A stretch of DNA of 64,000 bases from Dryas octopetala (lineage: Eukaryota > Streptophyta > Magnoliopsida > Rosales > Rosaceae), in assembly GCA_963921425.1 (NCBI GenBank), contig OY992833.1:18827738-18891737 (forward strand), written 5' to 3'. The notes beneath the pieces were generated by a model. The model saw only the letters and a list, made by a program, of their open reading frames with translations. It did not search any database and was not told where the DNA came from. The position numbers and the translations under genes are program-made. Positions 12,103 through 23,509 of the stretch are shown in pieces (the first letter of the stretch is position 1; the number at the start of each line of letters is the position of its first letter).

Positions 12103-14001
12103 CTATGTTGGATGCTCAAAATCAAAATAATGAGAATAGCAGGCTCCCTTCATTACTAAGATGAGGTGATCAAGCATCTCATAGATCAAATTAGAACAAG
12201 GATGTGCTTTATCCGCGACATAGAAGCAATGAGTCTTGCCATTGATGCTTATCCAACTGCACCCAGGTGCCTTCCTCAAACCACTTTCTTTCATCATTGT
12301 TCTCATTTCAGCTACAACATCCCATCTCCTAGAAGAAGCATAGAAGTTCGATAGTGAAATATAATTTGAAGGGTTTTTGGGTTCTAGTTGAAGAAGGAAC
12401 TTAGAAGCTAGATCTTGCATGTCAGCATTCCCATGCAATACAGAAGCAGTAATTAAAGCCCCCCAAACACTTGGACCAGGTTCTACAGGCATAGTTTCGA
12501 TGAAATTTAATGCTCGATCAAGCTCTCCTGATCGGCCTAATAGATCCACCACACAAGCACAGATCTCGACAGTTGGTTTAATTCCAAAATCAGTCATTAC
12601 AGAGCTATAGACGGAAAGGCCTTCGTTTACCAATCCTGACCTGCCACAAGCAGAAAGGACCCCTACTATTGTTATCATGTCCGGTTTGATTCCAAGCTGA
12701 AGCATCTTATTGTACAAAACAATGGCTTCCTCACCCCTTCCATGTAATCCGTATCCTGAAATCATTGAACTCCAAGAGATGGCATCCTTACAAAAAGAAT
12801 CATCCTCAAACACTTTCCTTGCAAACTCCAAGCTCCCACATTTGGAATACATGTCGATTAAAGCATTACACAGAGATACGTCATGATTCATTTCCCTCCT
12901 GATAGCGAACCCATGAATTTGTTTCCCACCCATTAAACCAGCATGCGAACTACAAGCAGGGAGGACACTTACAAGTGATACTCTATTGGGATGTATTCCA
13001 TCTTCCACCTGCATCCTTTGAAAAAGAATCAATGCTTCATCAGAAGCTCCATTCTGCACATAGCCATTGACCATCGCCGTCCAAGTATATACATTTCTAC
13101 ACTTCATATGGTCAAATACCCGTCTACCCAAAACAACTTTGTTACTCCTAGAATACATATCAATCAAACAACACCCGAGATGAACATCAAAACCAAAATT
13201 AAATTCGAATTCATACTTCACAATATAACAATGAAGCTCCCTCCCATAATCCCAATTCCTCATATCATCATCTCCACACAAAGGCAAAAGACTTGAAACA
13301 GTAAACCCATTAGGTTTCACCTCATTCATCATCATGCATTTAGCAATTTCCCAAATTTTCTTATCAAAAACATGATCTACAGAACTTGCATACCCTGATA
13401 TTAATGCATTCCATGAGCCCACATTTCTTTGAGGCATTTCATCAAACAGTTTCCTACTTTCACTAAAACTCCCACATTTACAGTACATAGACATCAGAGA
13501 ATTGGCAACAACAGTATCCAAAACAAACCCAACTCTTATACTCTTCCCATGAACGCATTTCCCAGAAACCAAGTCCCGAACCTCACCCGAAACTTTCGCC
13601 ATTGTCGCTAATGTATAATCATCCGGCACTACGTTACAACAACACATTTCTATAAACAACTCAAAAGCTTCATCATAAACACAATTTTTAACATACCCAT
13701 TAATCAATGAGTTCCATAAATACACACTCTTGAGCTCAACCGAGTCAAAGACGAGTTTCGACTTGGTTCGGTTCCCACAAAGAGCATAAGAAGAGATGAG
13801 CTTTGTGGCGAGGAAAGGGTTTTGTTGGAGGCCATGAGTGATAATTTGAGCGTGAGCTTGTTGGGTGAGCGAAAGAGAGTGGTGGGTGATTGAGAGCTGA
13901 AGAAATTGGCGGAGATTCGGAGGCTGGTGGAGCACAGTGGCACAAGTGTAATAACGTGAGGTTATGAGGGTAAATGACTTGCGTGCGGAGGAGAGGTTCA
14001 T
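12103..14001 (-). CDS. Pentatricopeptide repeat protein, PLS class, E subgroup
   Basis: Intronless gene of 632 residues, the usual structure for plant PPR genes. PPR proteins bind organellar RNA one base per repeat, and PLS/E members mostly act in C-to-U editing. The first 30-40 residues (MNLSSARKSFTLITSRYY) are basic and hydroxylated, fitting a mitochondrial or plastid presequence. Repeats run from about residue 45 to 500, with typical phrases such as VYLWNSLINGYVKN, NSLMSMYCKCGS, NVGSWNALISGYA, NVYTWTAMVNGYVQNG, CNALIDMYSKCGS and KPDMITIVGVLSACGRSGLV. The E and E+ region follows (VWGALITASVLHGNADM, then GLRKAPGCSWISINGKTHCF). There is no DYW deaminase domain: the protein ends about 30 residues after E+. 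Editing members of this type normally recruit a separate DYW protein. The RNA target cannot be deduced here. A foldback transposon begins about 110 bases upstream of the ATG and may influence expression. Confidence 0.95.
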   Translation of the reverse strand: MNLSSARKSFTLITSRYYTCATVLHQPPNLRQFLQLSITHHSLSLTQQAHAQIITHGLQQNPFLATKLISSYALCGNRTKSKLVFDSVELKSVYLWNSLINGYVKNCVYDEAFELFIEMCCCNVVPDDYTLATMAKVSGEVRDLVSGKCVHGKSIRVGFVLDTVVANSLMSMYCKCGSFSESRKLFDEMPQRNVGSWNALISGYASSVDHVFDKKIWEIAKCMMMNEVKPNGFTVSSLLPLCGDDDMRNWDYGRELHCYIVKYEFEFNFGFDVHLGCCLIDMYSRSNKVVLGRRVFDHMKCRNVYTWTAMVNGYVQNGASDEALILFQRMQVEDGIHPNRVSLVSVLPACSSHAGLMGGKQIHGFAIRREMNHDVSLCNALIDMYSKCGSLEFARKVFEDDSFCKDAISWSSMISGYGLHGRGEEAIVLYNKMLQLGIKPDMITIVGVLSACGRSGLVNEGLSVYSSVMTDFGIKPTVEICACVVDLLGRSGELDRALNFIETMPVEPGPSVWGALITASVLHGNADMQDLASKFLLQLEPKNPSNYISLSNFYASSRRWDVVAEMRTMMKESGLRKAPGCSWISINGKTHCFYVADKAHPCSNLIYEMLDHLILVMKGACYSHYFDFEHPT

Positions 14002-14112
14002 GAAGCACGGAGAGGTAGTTTGAATTTGGCGGGGGATTTGGACTTCTGAGAGGCCAAGATAATATGAAAGAAAGGCTTATACGGTTGTACGTGAGAAGAC
14101 AATTAATTTCAA

Positions 14113-14937
14113 GGGTTAATTAAAATTATACACCTCAACTATACATCACTTTTCAACTTAATAATTCAAGTTTAAAAAGTTGCATTAAGGTATCTCAATT
14201 ACGAAACCGTGTCAGTTAGATACTTCCGTTAGCCTGGCCGTAAAAAATGTCATTATCTGATGATGTGATACACCACTAAAAAGCTTCATTTCAATTTAGT
14301 ACCTCAACTTTATTATATTTTTCAAGTTCATACCTTAAGTTCAAAAACTTGTAAATAAATAAATGTTTTCCAATTTTTATCTCAATTTCACCCCAGTTTT
14401 TGACCCATCAAATCTTCATCAAAATTATCGATCTTATATTTATTTTGAAGCTATGAATGTTCTCTTTACAACTATATAAAAATAATGCAAAAAAGAGTTA
14501 TGAAACCCGAGATAATTGGTCACAGAGTAGGCTACTCAAAACTGCCAAATTTTTCAAACAAATTGTCAATTTCGGGTAGCCTAATTTGTGACTACTTATC
14601 TCACGTTTCATAGCTCCTTTTTGAATTATTTCTATATGGTTATAAAGAGGACATTCATAACTTCAAAATGAGTATAAGATTGTTGATTTTAGTGAAGATT
14701 TGGTGAGTCAAAAGTTGAGGTGAAGTTAAGATAAAAACTGTAAAACATTTATTTATTTGCAAATCTTTTAACTTGAGGTATGAACTTGAAAAACATGATA
14801 AAGTTGAGGTACTAAATTGAAATGAAGCCTTTAGTGGTGTGCCACGTCATCAGATAACGACCTTTTTGACGACCAGACTAACGAAGGTACCTAATTGACA
14901 CGATTTCGTAGTTGGTGTATCTTAATGCAACTTTTTA
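14113..14937. mobile_element. Foldback (long inverted repeat) DNA transposon, MITE-like
   Basis: The two halves are reverse complements over most of their length (roughly 14175-14500 against 14610-14937), with the turn near 14550. For example, AGTACCTCAACTTTATTATA on the left matches GATAAAGTTGAGGTACTAAA on the right. The left end, GGGTTAATTA then CACCTCAACTATACATCACT, is nearly identical to the ends of the gene-capturing element at 25163-26765, so both belong to one terminal-repeat family. The right end lacks the outer 60 or so bases. A transcript would fold into a hairpin of over 300 bp. It lies in the upstream region of the PPR gene. Confidence 0.85.
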
Positions 14938-15480
14938 TGCCCCTTCTACTATTTTAAGACCCAAAAGAGATATGTTTTCTCTTCTGATTAATCAATATTC
15001 TTCTCATTTTCTTCTTTTAAATTAGAAGTTTTTTTATTAAATACACATAAATCTAATCATTTATTCTATCTAATTCAATCATATGCATCAAAGGAGGCTT
15101 AAGATTATAATATTTGGGTATGTGTTATAGAACTTAACAATGATGGGAATCTAATCTATGCCTTAGCTTGGGTAGCATGGAAATGACGGACAAGGATTAG
15201 GGGAAAATTAGCATTTTAGGTCTTATGATTTTCATGTAAAAATTTCATAAGAATGCTATTAAATATGAACATACGTTACCAAAATCAACACGAGACAAAG
15301 GGCACAGAGAAAATGAATACCATATATTACAAGAATAAAGAAAATATCATCAAGTAGATCAAAACCAGAAACAATACATCCCAAGAGGGGGAAGGGTTTA
15401 GGTTCCAAGTTCAATTACCGATGTAACAAAATGTACAATGAACAAGAACATTTACATGTTTGGCTTTATTAAAATTGAAC

Positions 15481-18400
15481 TTACAAACTCTGTACAGTAA
15501 ATACAGGTCCAGGATTCAAAGGGGGAAGGGTCCAACAAGTACCCTGACTATCAATACAACTGCTATGCCATTTAATTCTATAGGAACCCACTGGAAAACC
15601 AGAAACATCAAGCAGGCAACTTGAGAAACCTTGCCCTCTTTCATTCAGTTCAAAGCGCGCAAATGAATTCACAAACTCACCATCATTAGTACCCCTTCCA
15701 TGCTTTTTACTCTTTTTTGTACTGCACTCTGTTACATACTGCAAGAGCTTTTCATTCATTTCTACCATGTCATCAGTTTCCCAAGCCTGATAACTTCCCT
15801 GCTTTTGCTCCTTGTTTTCTCCACTTCCTCTTGGCTCCTCAAAGCATACTCTACAGTAGAGGATGCAGTACAAATTGTTCAACCGAACTGGGATATCTGG
15901 TGGCACATTTCTTAATTGAAGACAAAGATTCAATGACAACTGGAAGCCCATGGAAACACAAATTCCATCTGGGTTTCTTGTTTCGTTGACAGCAAAGAGT
16001 TCTGACCCAAGGCAAGGCCTGAAATTTTATGTCAGTCACAAACATTAGAATGGTGATGAACATATAAAAACATAAATCATATAATATGATGATACTAGAT
16101 AATCAAAATCATATAATATGGTTTGGCCAAAAAAAAAAATCATATGATATGGTGAAGATGTGGAACCCCAACCCATCCTTTTCTCCATGGACAGAGTAAG
16201 CCGTGGATACTCTTTCCCTACTCCTAACTCAGATATCAAGTAGTCACAGGGTACTTCTGTGAGGACTCAATCCAAGGCCTTCCAAACTCCAAATCAAGGC
16301 CCAAGGACACTGAGAAATCAAGAAAAATATTTTGTAGTTAATATAATTAAAGTGACAGCATACCTTAATTTAAAGAAGTACTTCGGAGTCCGGAAAGGGA
16401 TCTGCATCCATTTCATAAGAATATTATATAGAAGTAGCAAACCATCCTTGGTTACTTGGGATAGACCTTCCTCATTATCCACTCTGTTTGCCTTACTTTT
16501 CAAGCTAGCAATCACTGAAACCGCATAACTACAAACACTGAGAATATCACTTGATTCAGAACCATTCTTAAATGATTGAATTCTTGAGTGGAAGTGACAA
16601 CAACCCATGGGCTTTCGACCAGCCTCCAAAAGCAGACAGAGATTTGAACTGATTTCATGGTTACTGTGCCACAACCGCCCAACTAGATTTTGTATCAACA
16701 TTGCGTCTAATCTGTTTTCTAGAATTCCCAGACTACTAAAAATAGCAGAATTAATTAAACTTGGAATGTAGAGAGCAAAACCAGTACATAAGGCCAACAG
16801 TGAACAACTTAAAGCAAGTTCTGAAATGATTTTTGAACTTTTGCTGTCCATGTCAATGAAAGAAGTTGAAACTAGATCAAATTCCTGTGCTAACCTCTTC
16901 AACTGCAGAGATATCTGAGTAATTTTCCACAAAGGTATAAGGTATTCAACCAAAACATTATTCTCAACCTGTTCTTTATTCATAATATTGTCCTGGTCAA
17001 ATGGAATGTTTCCCAAAACTTTAAGTATATCCTCCACAAGTCCTAGTACTTTCACTCTTAAAGACAAAAACCACCTCTGGAAATAAAAGGTTTGGCCTGT
17101 TCTGACATCAAATTTTAATGTTTCCAAAGAAGAGCAAAGACTGTTGTAAGCCGCTGCTAGCTCTTTACCACAAGTACGCTCCTTGATAGAACTAGCTATG
17201 CCCCGGCCAATTTCACCTAATTCATTACTGTAAAGTGTAAAAGGGTATTTATACGTCCCTAACCCTTCTTTTGGCAATAGCAGCAGCTTGAGTGTCCTCT
17301 CAGAATGAGCAAATTGAACTAATGATTTCAACCAGCAGCAGCACGAATCAGAACGAACCTTCATTACTAACTGCTCAAATATAAAAGTTGCAGTGAGCCA
17401 GGCTCCCTCACATGCTGCATATGTCCCGACTTTGTAAGCAGACCAATTATTGTTTTCCGTCAGCATCCTCTTTGCACATTCAACAGTATGAAATTCATGC
17501 TCAATTGAGTAACTAAGAAAAGATATGCCTGAGTTTCTGTCAAGATTGCTACTTCCCTCACTCTCATTCACCATGTGACCCCAAATGGTTCGACAATGCA
17601 ACAAAAGGGAGTATAATGTGTATGTATAACATTCAAACGAGTTGCTCTGACATACATTTTCGACCAGAAGCTTCACTTTGTCAAATACTTTGGTGGAGAT
17701 GGCACCAGCTTCACTGAGATTTTCAAGGAAGGTCACCAAAAATCTGTATAAATTGAATACAAGCTTTGTACTGATAGTTTTGCTTTTTTCTCCTTTCAAG
17801 GATACATTATCTTGAACGAATGCATCTCTTTCTGTTGTAGCCATGAGTTTTTCATGCATATCCGAGAGAGACCTGATTAAAACAGATATTTGATCCAGCA
17901 CTAAGACATGCAAATCTGGGAATTCTTGAATTAGAAGAAGAAGAAGATTGAGTAGGCACTTAACTTGTTGAAACACTTCAGAGTCAGTCTGACAAAGATT
18001 CAAAACTGCCTTCCCCATCAAGGTGATGCGATCTATGATAAGCAAGATCACCTGAGATGGCAGAAGAGAGGAACAACGCACAAGAGATCCCGACTCTGTG
18101 CTTCCTTTTAGTTTTCTTGACAAATCTACCAAAACAGAAATGGCTAACAAGACCTCTGACGTGATTGGAGATGAGGATGCAGTCTCGGCAATGCTTAACA
18201 GCTTAGGAAATTCGAAGGCCTCAAAGGGTAGATTGGGTAGCATATATAAAATCATCTGCACAATGCCTAATGTAAGTTAATAGAAATTGGACAACATTAA
18301 ATCATTAATAAAATTTCATCTGTATGAGCTCAGAAACAACCTTACGCAAAGTCTGTAGAGCTTGAGATAGCACCGGTGACGGGAGTTGAGGTTCATCTAG

Positions 18401-19522
18401 TATGCTAAACAATGCTTTCACAAGACATGCATTTACAGGAACACGATACATTCCTTTACTGAAAATAAAAAGCAGGCATCTTAGTGCCGTTGCTCGAAGA
18501 TGAAGAGTTCTTTCTTGGCTAAGAAACAAGAGAAGCAAGTCGACCTGCATTCAGATGTCAATAAGTATCATGGGTCAAGGATTTTGAGAGAGTATGGTAT
18601 CAAAATAAGTACCTGGTCAGAAACAAGAACTGTTGACCTGTAAGCAAGTTTTGAGAGAGATACCAGCATGGCAACCTGATAATCCTCGTCTGAAGACTCT
18701 AACAAAAGCTTTAGACATGTCTGCAATGAAACAGCATTCAAAACTCAGTACAATCATGTCCATAAGTAAAGAACTAACAAAAAGTCTAAAAGCAACAGTT
18801 TGCAATAGAAGAACCTTGTAACCATTGTTTGCAAGGGAATGTGAGCACCCGATTTTCGCAAACACTTTAGCTCCGGCCAGCCTTATAGCAAGAAGCGTCC
18901 CCGATGAACTCATCATATGACCCAACATCTCCAACACAACACACGCGAAGTCCACCGATAACTCTGCAAAGCACCCTGCTGCAAATAACGAAGCTTTCAC
19001 CTCCAAAACGTGAGAAGAAACCAACCCAGAAAGCACCAAGTACCGAATACTTGAACTCTCTTTCGCAAAATGCGCCCAACACCCAAATACCCCCAAAGCC
19101 AAAGCCTTTTCCTCAACACCCCCATTGTCAAACACAACCTTAACTCTCCTCAGCAACTCCTCCTGCATACGAACCCGAGTTTTGGACAAGACCCCATTGT
19201 ACTCTTTCCTTTTGCTCTTCCTCCTCTTCCGGTACTCGAAGAGAAAGGCCTTCAAGATGCATAGCCTTGTGGGGTTGTCTCCGGACTCGAAGGCGTTGGC
19301 GAGACGGAGGAGGATGGCGTTGGAGAAGAGCTTGCCCTCGTTGGGAATTAGGTCGAACAGGTGGTGGACAGATGGAGAAGGATCTGGGTCTGTGCTGAAC
19401 TGGTGGAGTTTTGGACCGATTTCGGATATGGCTTCGAGTGAGCGACCTGGTTTCTTGGAGCGCAAGGCTTTGTCGAGCTCTATGCTCCATTGCATCGCAC
19501 ATGCTGCTGAGTTTTTCTCCAT
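15481..19522 (-). CDS. SIEL: SIEL / Integrator complex subunit 7 homologue (ARM-repeat protein)
   Basis: Long helical-repeat protein matching the plant SHORT-ROOT INTERACTING EMBRYONIC LETHAL (EMB1895) type, the plant counterpart of Integrator subunit 7. In Arabidopsis SIEL is reported to help SHORT-ROOT and other mobile factors move between cells; Integrator acts in snRNA 3' processing and transcription attenuation. Five exons on the minus strand: 19522-18815, 18720-18613, 18544-18341, 18255-16364 and 16018-15481, all frame-consistent, giving 1149 residues. The N-terminus (CAMQWSIELDKALRSKKPG, then LHQFSTDPDPSPSVHHLFDL) and the stretch VKASLFAAGCFAELSVDFA, with HEAT/ARM-like helix pairs, are recognisable. 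The C-terminal exon begins CLGSELFAVNETRNPDGICV and ends GPVFTVQSL. Exon 3 to 4 was joined at AAG with ATG, giving LQTLRKMILYMLP. No catalytic site is expected. Assignment is from remembered family features, not alignment. Confidence 0.88.
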
Positions 19523-20640
19523 GTTGGCTCAAAACTTCCAAATACAACTATAGAATCAGATAACTACTCAAAGAATTGAATTGAATTGAGGTGGGTACCA
19601 ATAGAAGCACTCAAATAACGTATATCAAACATTCAAACTCATAATCCATCAGCGGCGGCAAAAAAAATATATTTTATTTTCGGTCAAGAATTGGCGGCAA
19701 TTTACTGTTAAAAATAAGTTATAAGTTATAACACTTAATAAAAAAGTTTACAAATACCTTCACGGCTTCACCCCAAAAAATAAAAGGTTAAAAACGTTAA
19801 GAGAGAAATACAGAAATAGGAGAGAGAAGGGAGGTGAGAGTAATATTATCCTTGTTTAATATTTATTTATTTTTTATTGAATCCTTGTTTAATTTTTTTA
19901 TCGTTGGATTGGATTAAAAATTTAAAAAAGAAAAAAAGGTATAAATGTATAATGAGCAAAGAAAGGAGTGTAAAAAGTGGTATTTCTTTCAACAATATTA
20001 AAGAGATTCCTATTTTTTTTTTTTTGGCCGGAAGAAATCCTTAATTTGAATCTTCTATCTTAATCAAAAAACTAAAAATAAAAAAACACTATTAAAATAA
20101 ATCATTTGAAAAATTATTTTATTTAATTGATGTATTGTTATGTGGTGTAACTAATCTAATATATTATAATATGATCAATATTATTAATATTATATTATAT
20201 AAATATAAATATGGATGTCACTTTTGTTCAGCAGCACTTGAATACCTGACAACCCCTTCATAGCCTGGTCATGGATTGTGATTTGTGAATGCTACCTTAA
20301 CAACGACTAGAATGTCAATCTCTATTTTGTCTTCCAATGCCTATAGAGTGAAAAACACAGCTGAAGAGTGTCTTGCTGAGTTTTGGTCTAAGCCCAAATG
20401 GGCAGGGGTCCAATATGAGGATTACAATTACATTGGTGTTTTGAGGCCTGGGCCATTTGCTTCTAGTTGTTTTGGGCTCTTAGCCCACCACAAACAAAGA
20501 CAAAAAAGGGAAAAGATTCACAAAAGAAAAAGAGAAAAAGAAGTCACAAAAGATAACATATAAAATAAGCACACCTAGATGAATCTAGTTCTTATCTTAA
20601 TATAAGACCCCTATAACATAAAAAAATGGTACAGTAAGAT
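19523..20640. other. Intergenic region, AT-rich
   Basis: This holds the likely promoter of the SIEL-like gene and then very AT-rich spacer (19650-20220) with A and T runs. A plus-strand frame at 20285-20563 encodes about 92 residues, but it is lysine-rich at the end, matches nothing I know, and no promoter is evident. I see no supported gene. Confidence 0.5.
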
Positions 20641-21207
20641 TGCATTTCTCTCAATCCATTATTTAAACCAGCATAAAGAATATGGCGACAAACATGTCAC
20701 TAAAAGCATGACATGAATAAGCCAGTACAAATGAAAAAAGTATTCCAGTAATCAGGTGTGCTTTCATGTTTGATCTCCAAGTACAAGTCATGTACAATTG
20801 GCTTTATTCAGTAAATGACATTTTAATCTTAAACAGGTTCAGTTATTTAATTCCTTGCTTAATTTATAATTTTAGCTTTCCCTTCATAGAAACCTTTTTC
20901 TTCTGTTTGGTTTTCAGTAAGGACAAGGAAGAAACTGAGCTAATGACATCTTGATTTCCAAGAGTGTCTGGTGGTACTGATACAATTAAGTTAAACAGCT
21001 TCCAATGAATTACATTTCTCATGCAAATGAAAGTGGACCATTTATTTAAGATGCATAAGGTAAATAAGTAGCTAGCTTGGGTTCCATAATTTACAACCCA
21101 AATTCAGACCACTTGAATCATTAAAGAGCTCTGGCTTTGAGAGCCTTGGATCAGTTTGATGACAATAGTAATTAAGATTATATTAACAAAATCAAAGCTG
21201 CTCAAAT

Positions 21208-22366
21208 TCAACAGAAGGGAACCACCAAGTTGTGAAAACTAGCTTTGCCTGTTGCACATGCTGATGAGCCAAAATTGCCATGCACATCATCCAAGTTCCA
21301 CAAACCATCCCACAGAAAATTGTCCTCATTGGAGGCTTCAGGCACATACACATTGCCATTTAGCATGGAATGGAAGAAGCCTTGCTCCTGATGATCAGCT
21401 GTGTGAGGGTATGCAATAGTACTAGTAGTCTCCATATCTTGCTTCACTTGAGGCCAGGATGGGATTTTAGTGTCAGTTTCATCCAACAAGGCCATGATTC
21501 TTTTCATGTCTGCTTGGTTAATCAGTTGCTGCTGCTGCTGCTGCGGTTGCTGATGATGGCGAAACTGTTGCCGCCTTAAGTGGTGAGTTTTTGCCTTTTC
21601 AGAGGCATCAGAAGGCACTTTGGCCTTTTTCTTGAAATGGGTCCTCCAGTAGTTCTTGATCTCATTGTCAGTCCTTCCAGGCAAACTTCTTGCAATTGTT
21701 GACCATCTGAATTTGTTTAATACAGCAATTAAGCCTTTAGCATATTATCAAATAAGCTCAACATTATAGGAAAAGATTAAACTAATTAATAAAACTAAAA
21801 ATTTACCTGTTCCCCCATCTAGCATGTAGCTCTAGAATTATGCTCTCTTCATGTGGGGTTATCTGCCCCCTCTTGAGGTCTGGCCTCAAATAATTCACCC
21901 ACCTCAGTCTGCAGCTCTTTCCATTCCTCTTCAGTCCTATATAACCAGCAAACAAAACATTTTTAGTCCCATTCATTCAATGCATACATAAGAAAAATGG
22001 CCAAGACAATAGGAAATAGTCCTAGTAATGTCTTAGCCATAACTAGTTGGTAACAGGACAAGAATGGCCCCTTATACACAAGCAGACTAGCAAAGGGTAC
22101 AATTGTATGCCTGCACACTTTTAATCCCTTAGCAAATCAAGAATCAAGCTGCAATTAAGTTGGTACATATTTTGAAGGTCTAATATATATAGGGGGTTGA
22201 ACTGCATACCTGCAAGTCTAGCCACAGAGTTCCATCTTCCTTCACCATGAACTCTTACATACTCAATAAGCAATCTATCTTCCTCAGCAGTCCAAGGTCC
22301 CTTTCTCCAACCCTCCTCTTCTATTATACCCCAACCCATATGACCTGCCATCATCCCCCAATACAT
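21208..22366 (-). CDS. R2R3-MYB transcription factor, copy A
   Basis: Nuclear DNA-binding regulator of 261 residues. Three exons: 22366-22210, 21936-21807 and 21706-21208, with intron positions after ARLAG and WGNR that are classical for R2R3-MYB genes. The R2 repeat starts at [20 protein letters not shown] and contains the [21 protein letters not shown] segment; R3 starts [20 protein letters not shown] and ends [20 protein letters not shown]. The R3 first tryptophan is replaced by isoleucine, as is usual in plants. Downstream are a Gln/His tract, an [10 protein letters not shown] stretch, an acidic and aromatic region ([17 protein letters not shown]) likely to activate transcription, and a terminal HNLVVPFC. 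The PHEE and HFKKKAK features recall the MYB27 and MYB48/59 types, but I cannot assign a subgroup firmly. The first in-frame ATG was taken; the Met residues at 5, 6 and 10 are alternatives. It is paralogous to 34010-35124. Confidence 0.93.
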
Positions 22367-22759
22367 GTGAAATTAAGCAGAACTATTATGTGATGCTTAG
22401 GTAATGCTTAGCTTGGAAAGTTTGTCTTCCAAATCCTATGGCTATTTTTGCTAGTGTTTGTTGCATATATATATCAGCAGCATAATCCCCTACTTTGGTC
22501 CATCAGTCAATTTACTGTCATTGTCAAATCCCCCCAATGCTCTCCACTGATCTCTCAGAAATATATACCATCATCAAATCTGAAATGACAAAAACAATCT
22601 GCCACAATGGTCTGAGATTGTTCCATCACTTCTTTTTGTCTTTTTATGATCCTTTAAGTCCTCACCTTTGATGTGTGATTTAACACCAAAATGATCAAGT
22701 GGCTGCAATGTTTCAATCAAGCAGCATAAAGATGAGGATGTTCAATAAAATATTTGGAT

Positions 22760-23045
22760 CATGCTGTAAAAATTGAAACATCCAACCCAAAGTCTTGAGT
22801 AGAGAGGCTCAATATCATATTGAGCCAAAATCATATTAATTTAGTTGACAATGCTTTACTTCCCCGACATGAGATATCACTCTTAACAAGCCCCGTTAAG
22901 CCTAACACGTAGATTATTTGTTATGATACCATGTAGAAATTGGAGTATCCAAGTCAAAACCAATCGACAATAGGTGAAAATGACCAATACCATATAAATT
23001 ATAAGGTATAACTTTATTCCTAGCATGTGGAATTATTACCCTCAA
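22760..23045. mobile_element. Insertion in copy A, LTR-like fragment
   Basis: Compared with copy B, where AAATATTTGG is followed almost at once by ACATTTTAGGAACC, copy A has about 290 extra bases here. The insert includes GTCAAAACCAATCGACAATAG, a phrase type also seen at 41150 and 42500, where similar LTR-like pieces occur. I infer a solo-LTR or fragment of that family. Boundaries are approximate. Confidence 0.45.
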
Positions 23046-23469
23046 CACATACAAGAGCATTTTAGGAATCCAAATATATGCTATTGTATTGTGTGACATA
23101 TTCTAGTAAGGATCTAAATCTTTCAAATTCTAAAGTGAGACAAAAGACAAAATGAGGATCCCATGGTTTGAGGCCACGTCTATAGAGCTTATGCATCTGG
23201 CAAGAAGAATTAGAAGCTCTTTGGCATGGTAAAGCTTAGTCTAAGAAATTTAACATTAAAAATTAAGTGGGTGGTGGAATTTTTTGCTTGAAAATTACTA
23301 AAGGGCCAATGGGTTTTCACCAGGTGTGGGATTTGCTTACTTCTTAAGGAGATTGTTTCAGGTAATCACCAAAAAACCTGAATTAAATATGATTTGGTGA
23401 TGCCATTCTGGGTATTTGGGACATTATAATATTTAAAGTATTGATGGTTTTGGAACGTTACCAAGGGGA

Positions 23470-23509
23470 CACGTGGTGTTTATAATTATTGTTACTAAGG
23501 GGACACGTG
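23470..23509. promoter_or_regulatory. Paired G-boxes (CACGTG) upstream of MYB copy A
   Basis: Two GGGGACACGTGGTG motifs carry palindromic CACGTG cores at 23470-23475 and 23504-23509. They lie 1.1 kb upstream of MYB copy A, and the same pair is kept in copy B. G-boxes bind bZIP and bHLH factors and act as ABA-response elements. Regulation of the MYB gene by them is inferred. Confidence 0.55.

Noticed and set aside
20285..20563. 92-residue plus-strand frame
   Set aside because: No recognisable domain, lysine-rich end, no promoter or splice support; it lies in AT-rich spacer.
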